NCBI GenBank assembly: GCA_028679935.1
Contig: JAJRAL010000189.1
Span: 1-10,110, forward strand
Length of the DNA stretch: 10,110 bases
Direction: 5' to 3'
Source of the DNA: Methanomassiliicoccales archaeon
GTDB taxonomy: Archaea; Thermoplasmatota; Thermoplasmata; Methanomassiliicoccales; UBA472
The notes below the pieces were generated by a model. The model was not told where the DNA came from, did no database searches, and was given only the letters and a program-made list of their open reading frames with translations. Positions 5,458-10,110 of the stretch are shown piece by piece; position 1 is the first letter of the stretch; each line of letters opens with the position of its first letter. The position numbers and the translations under genes are program-made.

Positions 5458-6089
5458 AGATCGAATGGGAGCTGAGGAGGGACATCGTCCACTACGGCAG
5501 GCTGCTCTACGAGAGGCGGCTGACCGCCGGCACGTCTGGCAACATTTCGGTTCGCCTGAACGACAACGCCATGCTAATCACCCCGACCGGGGCCTGCAAG
5601 GGAATGCTCCGCGAGTTCGACCTGATCAAGGTCGACATCTGGACGGGAAGGACGACCAGCGAGGGCCGGCCGTCGATGGAGACGCCATTCCACCTGGCCG
5701 CATACCGGACCAGGAAGGACGTGGGGGCGGTCATCCACTGCCACCCGGTCTTCGCGACGATGCTCGCCTGCTCGAACATCCCACCGAGGACCGACCTGAC
5801 GCCGGAGGGGCTGATGGTCTTGAAGGATGTGCCGGTCGTCCCGTATGCCACGCCTGGCTCTGAGGACTTGGCCAAGAACATCGGGGAGGCGTTGGGCGAC
5901 TCGAAGGCCTGCCTGCTGCAGAATCACGGCGCGATGGCCTTCGGAAGGTCGGTCGAGGAGGCGTACTATCGGGTTGAGACCCTCGAGATGATGTGCGAGC
6001 TGACCGTCCGCTGCGATCACTACAAGGGCCTCAGACCCCTCCCGCCAGAGGAGAAGGCGAAGATACTGGCAATGATGAAGGAAAGGTGA
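5454..6089 (+). CDS. Class II (zinc) aldolase, probable methylthioribulose/deoxyribulose-phosphate or fuculose-phosphate aldolase
   Basis: The protein has 211 residues. Class II aldolase/adducin features appear in order: TAGTSGNISVR (24-34) and ITPTGACKG (42-50) for phosphate binding, GRPSMETPFH with catalytic-type E76, VIHCHP with zinc ligands H95 and H97, and LLQNHGAM with zinc ligand H158. The enzyme cleaves a ketose 1-phosphate to dihydroxyacetone phosphate and an aldehyde. Its ATG overlaps the mtnA stop (ATGA), so translation is coupled and the two probably act in sequence: the MtnA product is cleaved to DHAP plus methylthioacetaldehyde or lactaldehyde (a DHAP-shunt-type salvage). Annotation pipelines will often call it L-fuculose-phosphate aldolase. 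MtnB dehydratase belongs to the same superfamily and cannot be excluded, but no further Met-salvage genes accompany it here. The coordinates begin at the ATG in the overlap; a longer upstream frame inside mtnA is not used. Confidence 0.85.
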   Translation: MKIEWELRRDIVHYGRLLYERRLTAGTSGNISVRLNDNAMLITPTGACKGMLREFDLIKVDIWTGRTTSEGRPSMETPFHLAAYRTRKDVGAVIHCHPVFATMLACSNIPPRTDLTPEGLMVLKDVPVVPYATPGSEDLAKNIGEALGDSKACLLQNHGAMAFGRSVEEAYYRVETLEMMCELTVRCDHYKGLRPLPPEEKAKILAMMKER

Positions 6090-6093
6090 TCCG

Positions 6094-7164
6094 ATGATCA
6101 TAGTCACCAAGTGGTTCGGGGTCTTCCTCTGCGACAAGGAGAAGGTCAGGAGGCACACGCTCTTCGAGAAGGACCCGAAGGCGATAGCGCAGAAACTGGC
6201 GCTCGTCCAGAGGGGCGAGATACTGCCGGAGGAGCAGGCGTTCGCCGGCAAGAGGGTGCTGGTCGCCGACGCCCGCCTCTCCAAGCTGGGCAAGCCGGTC
6301 GTCTACGACTCCTCGTACATCAAGGGCGAGGACTACGGCTACTCGGCCGAGCTGATGCAGTCAGTGATGGTCGAGCTGGGCAAGGTGCGGACCAGGGAGC
6401 CGATTCGGCCCGACCGCCACGTCGTCCAGGCCATAAGGGCGATCGACGACCTGAACGAGGCGATAAACGTCATGAGCGAGCGGCTGCACGAGTGGTACGG
6501 CCTCCATTTCCCTGAGCTGGCCGACTATACCAAGGAGCTTGAGTATGCCAGGCTCATCGCGGAGAAGGGCCAGAGGGACGAGGTGATGCAGGTGCTAGAC
6601 CTGCGCCTTGAATCGGTCGGCGCGGAATTGCTCGCTGAGGACGTGGACGTGCTGCGGGAGGTGGCCGCCGCGCTGACCAGCCTCTACAAGGCGAAGGAGG
6701 ACCTGGAGAAGTACGTCTCGGTCCGGATGCAGGAGACCGCCCCGAACCTGACGGCGCTGCTCTCGGCGAACCTTGGCGCTAGGCTGATCTCTCTCGCTGG
6801 CGGACTGCAGAGGCTCGCGACGCTTCCGTCCTCGACCATCCAATTGCTTGGCGCGGAGAAGGCGATGTTCATGCACCTCCGCTCGGGCAAGGCACCGCCG
6901 AAGCACGGCATCATCTTCCAGCATCCGGCGATACACAGAGCTCCCTACTGGCAGAGGGGAAAGGTCTCCAGGTCGCTGGCCGCCAAGGCGACGATCGCGG
7001 CGAGGGTCGACTTCTACAAGGGCGAGTTCATCGGGGAGAGGCTCAAGGCCGAGATGGATAGGAGGGTCGAGGAGATAGCCAAGAAGTACCCCGAACCCCC
7101 AAAGAGGACTAGGGCGCCTCAGCAGCAGCGCGGCCACCGCCCCGGGCAGTACAAGCGCGGCTGA
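6094..7164 (+). CDS. nop5: Nop5 (Nop56/58-like) core protein of box C/D RNP
   Basis: The 356-residue product is the scaffold of the archaeal C/D-box RNP, joining L7Ae-bound guide RNA to the fibrillarin methyltransferase for 2'-O-methylation of rRNA and tRNA. The N-terminal domain (about 1-105) is the fibrillarin-binding part. A long alpha-helical region (about 110-230) is the coiled coil used for dimerisation. The C-terminal Nop domain holds the signature GAEKAMFMHL (253-262), then PKHGIIFQHP and the RGKVSRSLAAKATIAARVDFY segment that contacts RNA and L7Ae. The extreme C terminus is basic and Gln/Arg-rich (KRTRAPQQQRGHRPGQYKRG), as is common in the family. The start at 6094 lies 4 nt after the aldolase stop, with GGTGATC just upstream. 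The fibrillarin gene, usually next door, does not follow. Confidence 0.95.
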   Translation: MIIVTKWFGVFLCDKEKVRRHTLFEKDPKAIAQKLALVQRGEILPEEQAFAGKRVLVADARLSKLGKPVVYDSSYIKGEDYGYSAELMQSVMVELGKVRTREPIRPDRHVVQAIRAIDDLNEAINVMSERLHEWYGLHFPELADYTKELEYARLIAEKGQRDEVMQVLDLRLESVGAELLAEDVDVLREVAAALTSLYKAKEDLEKYVSVRMQETAPNLTALLSANLGARLISLAGGLQRLATLPSSTIQLLGAEKAMFMHLRSGKAPPKHGIIFQHPAIHRAPYWQRGKVSRSLAAKATIAARVDFYKGEFIGERLKAEMDRRVEEIAKKYPEPPKRTRAPQQQRGHRPGQYKRG

Positions 7165-7202
7165 TGGCCAGCCATCGGGACAGGGACGCCGGATGGGATA
7201 AC

Positions 7203-7211
7203 CTATATCTA
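7203..7211 (+). promoter_or_regulatory. TATA box for aIF5A
   Basis: CTATATCTA is centred about 34 nt before the aIF5A ATG, giving a leader of roughly 8 nt with no Shine-Dalgarno. Its position in the 76-nt gap after nop5 indicates that aIF5A-speB has its own promoter. Confidence 0.6.
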
Positions 7212-7240
7212 CCCGCCTACTTTTCCCTCACCGATACATT

Positions 7241-7627
7241 ATGTCTTGGTCTCAAGCGGAGGTCCGCGAGCTCAAAGAAGGCAGGTACGTCAACGTCGAG
7301 GAAGAGCCCTGCAAGATCCTCTCCATCCAGATGTCCAAGCCCGGGAAACACGGCGAGGCGAAGGCGCGCATCGACTGCGTCGGTCTCTTCGACGAGAAGA
7401 AGCGCAGCATCGTACACCCGGTGACCCACAAGGTCCAGGTGCCGATGATCGACAAGCGCAAGGCGCAGATCCTGGCCATCGGCGGGGACGAGGTGCAGCT
7501 GATGGACCTTGAGAACTACGAGAACTTCTCCCTGGCCATCCCCGACGAGTTCAAAGGCCAGCTTCACCCCGGTGAGGAGATCATGTACATGGTCGCGATG
7601 GGCCGTCGAAAGATAACCAAGGTGTAG
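7241..7627 (+). CDS. Translation initiation/elongation factor aIF5A
   Basis: The 128-residue product is the archaeal IF5A, which relieves ribosome stalling and is activated by (deoxy)hypusine. Residues 1-70 form the SH3-like domain with the modification loop SKPGKHGEAKAR; K36 in PGKHG is the lysine that receives the aminobutyl group from spermidine. Residues about 70-128 are the OB-fold domain (KVQVPMIDKRKAQILAIGG, then VQLMDLENYENFSLAIP). Length is normal for archaeal aIF5A. It follows a TATA box and almost no leader. The agmatinase gene follows after 9 nt and supplies a precursor of the same polyamine pathway. Deoxyhypusine synthase is not in the window. Confidence 0.96.
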   Translation: MSWSQAEVRELKEGRYVNVEEEPCKILSIQMSKPGKHGEAKARIDCVGLFDEKKRSIVHPVTHKVQVPMIDKRKAQILAIGGDEVQLMDLENYENFSLAIPDEFKGQLHPGEEIMYMVAMGRRKITKV

Positions 7628-7636
7628 GTAGTCAAA

Positions 7637-8494
7637 ATGGTTCTCCGCGGTGTGAATTTCGCCTTCGCAACCGCAAGCTTCGAGAAGGCGGAGTTTGTGA
7701 TCGTGGGTGTCCCCTTCGATCGCACCACTTCCTTCCGGTCCGGCGCCAGGGCAGGGCCGAACGCCATCAGGGAGGCATCGTACAACTTCGAGCCCTACGT
7801 CTTCGAGCATGACCTTCTGGTCACTGACGTGGCGATACACGACGCCGGCAACATCGAGGACCTGGGCCACGCCGAGGACATGATTCGCGAGACCAAGGAA
7901 GTCGTGTCCTCGATCATCAAAGCGGGCAAGTTCCCGATCCTTGTCGGCGGCGAGCACACCATCACAATTCCGGCGGTGCAGGCGCACAAGGACATCGGCG
8001 TCATCACGGTGGACGCCCACCTAGACTTCCGCGACGAGTACATGAACAACAAGTTCAGCCACGCCTGCGTGCTTCGGCGCAATGCGGACCACGTCGGCAT
8101 CGAGAACGTGCTGGCGTTCGGGGTCCGCTCCATCTCGATAGACGAGAAGAAGGCCAAGATGCCGGAGTACATCGACGCCTACGCTATCCATGAGGAAGGC
8201 GTCGAGAAGGCCTTCAAGCGCGCGCTCAACATGATGCGCCGCGAGAACATCTACTTCTCACTGGACATAGATGGCATCGACCCTGCCTATGCGCCGGGAA
8301 CGGGCACCCCGGAGCCGTTCGGGCTGACGTCGATGGACGTCAAGCGCTGCATCAACATGCTAGGGCCTCGGTTGATAGGATTCGACGTCGTCGAGGTCTC
8401 ACCACCGTATGACAAGGGCAACACCGCCGGGCTCGCCGCACGCATGATAATCGAGGCGATCGCGGTCGTCCACAAGCACCGTCACAGGAAGTGA
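7637..8494 (+). CDS. speB: Agmatinase (ureohydrolase family)
   Basis: The 285-residue product hydrolyses agmatine to putrescine and urea, using two Mn(II) ions. All six metal ligands are visible: H107 (GGEHTITIP), D126, H128 and D130 (DAHLDFRD), and D210/D212 (SLDIDGIDPAYAPGTGTPEP). The substrate-side segments SHACVLRR (141-148) and GFDVVEVSPPYD (248-259) are also present, as in agmatinase rather than arginase. The start ATG at 7637 has GGTAG 5 nt upstream and lies 9 nt after aIF5A, so the two are co-transcribed. Related alternatives are guanidinobutyrase or formimidoylglutamase, but the aIF5A neighbour argues for polyamine supply. The gene converges on the phosphohexomutase gene with a 17-nt gap that holds no T-rich terminator. 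Confidence 0.92.
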   Translation: MVLRGVNFAFATASFEKAEFVIVGVPFDRTTSFRSGARAGPNAIREASYNFEPYVFEHDLLVTDVAIHDAGNIEDLGHAEDMIRETKEVVSSIIKAGKFPILVGGEHTITIPAVQAHKDIGVITVDAHLDFRDEYMNNKFSHACVLRRNADHVGIENVLAFGVRSISIDEKKAKMPEYIDAYAIHEEGVEKAFKRALNMMRRENIYFSLDIDGIDPAYAPGTGTPEPFGLTSMDVKRCINMLGPRLIGFDVVEVSPPYDKGNTAGLAARMIIEAIAVVHKHRHRK

Positions 8495-8511
8495 GCTGGA
8501 GTCTTCGCGGC

Positions 8512-9864
8512 TTACTCTTCGAGGAGCCTCTTCACCACGCGCTCGCACCGATCGGCGATGCGGCGCGCATCCTCTTCGCTCCTTCCTTCCGCGTAGACCC
8601 TGAATATCGGCTCGGTCCCCGACGGCCGGATGAGCGACCAGCCCTCGTCGAAATAGACCTTCAGGCCGTCGGTCTGGTCGGTCCGCTGATCGGCGAAGGC
8701 CTCGCAGATGCGCTTCGCCAGGGCTTCCTTCCGCTTCTCCGGGACCCTGACCTTCCTCTTCTCCAGGCAGTATGACGGTATCTTCTTCAGCAGGTCGGAG
8801 AGCGCCCCCTCGACCGCCACAACCTCGGCCATCTTCGCCGCGGTCATCGCCCCGTCGCGGCAGTACTGGAGGCGTGGGAATATCATCCCCCCATTCTCCT
8901 CGCCGCCGAACACCGCCCCGATCTCCAGCATCTTGCGGGCGACTATGGGCGCGCCGACCCTCGTGTAGACGACCTCGCCTCCTGCGTCCTTGACGGCGGC
9001 CTCCACGCAGGAACTCGTCGAGACCGGTGTGACCACCGTCCCACCGTCGTTGTCAGCCACTATGGCAGAGGCGAGCACCGCGAGGCACCGGTCCCCGTGG
9101 ACGAAGCGCCCCTCGTCGTCGATGAATATCGTTCTGTCGGCGTCGCCGTCGTGGGCTATGCCGAGATTCGCTCCCGTCTCCTTGACCAGCGCCTTGAGGT
9201 CCGTCAAGTGGTCCTCCGTCGGCTCGGACGGATGCCCCGGGAATGTGCCCAGCGGGTTCGAGTTCAACGTGACAGTCCTGATGCCGAGCTTCTCGAGCAG
9301 GGCGGGCGAGCATACCGACCCGGCGCCGTTTGCGCAGTCGAGAACGACCGTCAACTCGGCCTTGGAGATCTCCTTGGCGTCGACCTGCCTGAGGACGGCG
9401 GTCTGATAGCTCGAGATCGCGCCGGAGACGCTCCTCTGGTTACCCAACCCGGTCCAGTCCTGAGAGAGGTAGCTGCGCTCGAAGTAGATCCGCTCGATCT
9501 CCTCCTCCTTGGAGCGGGGCATCTCCGTGCCGTCGGAGTCGATGGCCTTGATACCGTTGAACTCAGGAGGGTTGTGCGAGGCGGTTATCATCACCCCGCC
9601 GGCTATCTTGCCTGTCTTGACGAAGTATTGCAGCGCCGGCGTTGGGACCGTGCCCAGGTCAAGGACGCTGGACCCAACGGACATGAGCCCTGCCATGGTC
9701 GCGCTCTTGACCATCGCCGCCGAGGTGCGAGTGTCCGCGCCTACTGCGACGGGGCCGTGCATGAACGTGCCGATGGCGCGCCCGACATCCATCGCTAGCT
9801 CCGGGGTCATCTGCTTGTTGACGACCCCCCTGACTCCGTTGGTCCCGAACAGACGCTCGGCCAT
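8512..9864 (-). CDS. glmM: Phosphoglucosamine mutase / phosphomannomutase
   Basis: The 450-residue alpha-D-phosphohexomutase has all four active-site elements. TASHNP carries the phosphorylated serine S96. DGDADR (239-244) is the Mg(II) loop. GEENGG (321-326) is the sugar-binding loop. RPSGTEP (413-419) is the phosphate-binding loop in domain 4. The N-terminal RLFGTNGVRG is the usual start of the archaeal GlmM type. It interconverts hexose 6- and 1-phosphates, probably glucosamine 6-P to 1-P, feeding UDP-GlcNAc and glycan synthesis; phosphomannomutase/phosphoglucomutase activity cannot be separated by sequence alone. The start is the ATG at 9864, with AAGGTAGGAG immediately upstream and 3 nt after the stop of the DUF47-like gene, so the two form an operon. 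Confidence 0.92.
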   Translation of the reverse strand: MAERLFGTNGVRGVVNKQMTPELAMDVGRAIGTFMHGPVAVGADTRTSAAMVKSATMAGLMSVGSSVLDLGTVPTPALQYFVKTGKIAGGVMITASHNPPEFNGIKAIDSDGTEMPRSKEEEIERIYFERSYLSQDWTGLGNQRSVSGAISSYQTAVLRQVDAKEISKAELTVVLDCANGAGSVCSPALLEKLGIRTVTLNSNPLGTFPGHPSEPTEDHLTDLKALVKETGANLGIAHDGDADRTIFIDDEGRFVHGDRCLAVLASAIVADNDGGTVVTPVSTSSCVEAAVKDAGGEVVYTRVGAPIVARKMLEIGAVFGGEENGGMIFPRLQYCRDGAMTAAKMAEVVAVEGALSDLLKKIPSYCLEKRKVRVPEKRKEALAKRICEAFADQRTDQTDGLKVYFDEGWSLIRPSGTEPIFRVYAEGRSEEDARRIADRCERVVKRLLEE

Positions 9865-9867
9865 CTC

Positions 9868-10110
9868 CTACCTTGCCTTGTGCCTCTGGGCGATTATCAG
9901 CATGTGGATGATGTCCGCGGCGTCCTTGCACTTGTCCGCCGCGTTCTCGATGCCGTGCAGGATGTCGCGCATTAGGTAAATGGCCTTGGGGTCGATGTCG
10001 GCAAAGAAGATCTCCTTCTTCGTGCTGAAGTACATCTCGTCCAGGATGTGCTCCTGGACCTCCACTCCCCTCTCGTACTTCATCGCGGCCTCCTCGTCGA
10101 CGCCGAGCGA
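9868..10110 (-). CDS. DUF47 / PhoU-like protein, C-terminal part, cut by window edge
   Basis: The minus-strand frame is open from the window end to TAG at 9868, giving 80 residues. It is all helical, with regular hydrophobic spacing and the ending YLMRDILHGIENAADKCKDA followed by ADIIHMLIIAQRHKAR. The helix with spaced Asp/Glu (ENAADKCKDAADII) matches the C-terminal metal-binding helix of DUF47/PhoU-like proteins. These are cytosolic helical-bundle proteins usually paired with PiT-type phosphate transporters; here the partner would be upstream, outside the window. An internal ATG at 10083 is not the likely start because the frame remains open to the edge. The family call rests on the C-terminal helices only. 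Confidence 0.65.
   Translation of the reverse strand, partial: SLGVDEEAAMKYERGVEVQEHILDEMYFSTKKEIFFADIDPKAIYLMRDILHGIENAADKCKDAADIIHMLIIAQRHKAR

Noticed and set aside
7217..8020. 267-codon minus-strand frame across aIF5A and agmatinase
   Set aside because: Antisense shadow of two unmistakable genes; the His/Val/Asp-rich composition is typical of reading such genes backwards.
9097..9798. 233-codon plus-strand frame inside the phosphohexomutase
   Set aside because: Antisense shadow of glmM with all its catalytic motifs on the other strand.

Overview
The window is archaeal chromosome. It carries the translation factor aIF5A with its hypusination loop, the C/D-box RNP core protein Nop5, an archaeal MtnA/class II aldolase pair, a DUF47 PhoU-like protein, and AT-rich TATA-type promoters set about 25-45 nt before start codons. 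Family make-up (a V4R-type ArsR regulator and an HTH_10-like protein), high GC and the operon styles suggest a euryarchaeal lineage near Thermoplasmatota. That placement is inference; the sequence alone does not fix the taxon.

Left part (1-3600), accessory in character: the 5' end of an HTH_10-like regulator (minus, cut by the window edge); a small DUF6958-like winged-helix-type protein (plus); then a radical SAM/SPASM-type enzyme and a family 2 glycosyltransferase, both minus, in a somewhat more AT-rich stretch. Two direct, diverged copies of the same local sequence bracket this block. Each copy holds a short relic resembling the C-terminal strand region of a folylpolyglutamate-synthase-like protein, plus the 3' end of a small acidic-tailed protein gene. 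The gene is intact at 3321-3515 and a frameshifted fragment at 767-863. The fragment has been overprinted to form the last 20 residues of the DUF6958-like protein. A 135-bp stretch with matching inverted ends (964-1098) sits at the 3' end of the radical SAM gene and supplies its stop codon.

Middle (3594-7164): an ArsR-type regulator with a C-terminal V4R-like cysteine domain (minus) is divergent from a plus-strand operon mtnA - class II aldolase - nop5. The first two genes overlap by ATGA and the third follows after 4 nt. MtnA plus the aldolase fit a DHAP-shunt route for 5'-methylthioadenosine/5'-deoxyadenosine salvage, whose substrates arise from SAM chemistry.

Right part (7203-10110): aIF5A, with its own TATA box, is followed by agmatinase. 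The pairing makes sense because agmatinase supplies polyamine for hypusine on aIF5A. This unit converges, with a 17-nt gap, on a minus-strand pair: a DUF47/PhoU-like gene (cut by the window end) followed by a phosphoglucosamine/phosphomannomutase. No rRNA, tRNA or CRISPR array was seen.
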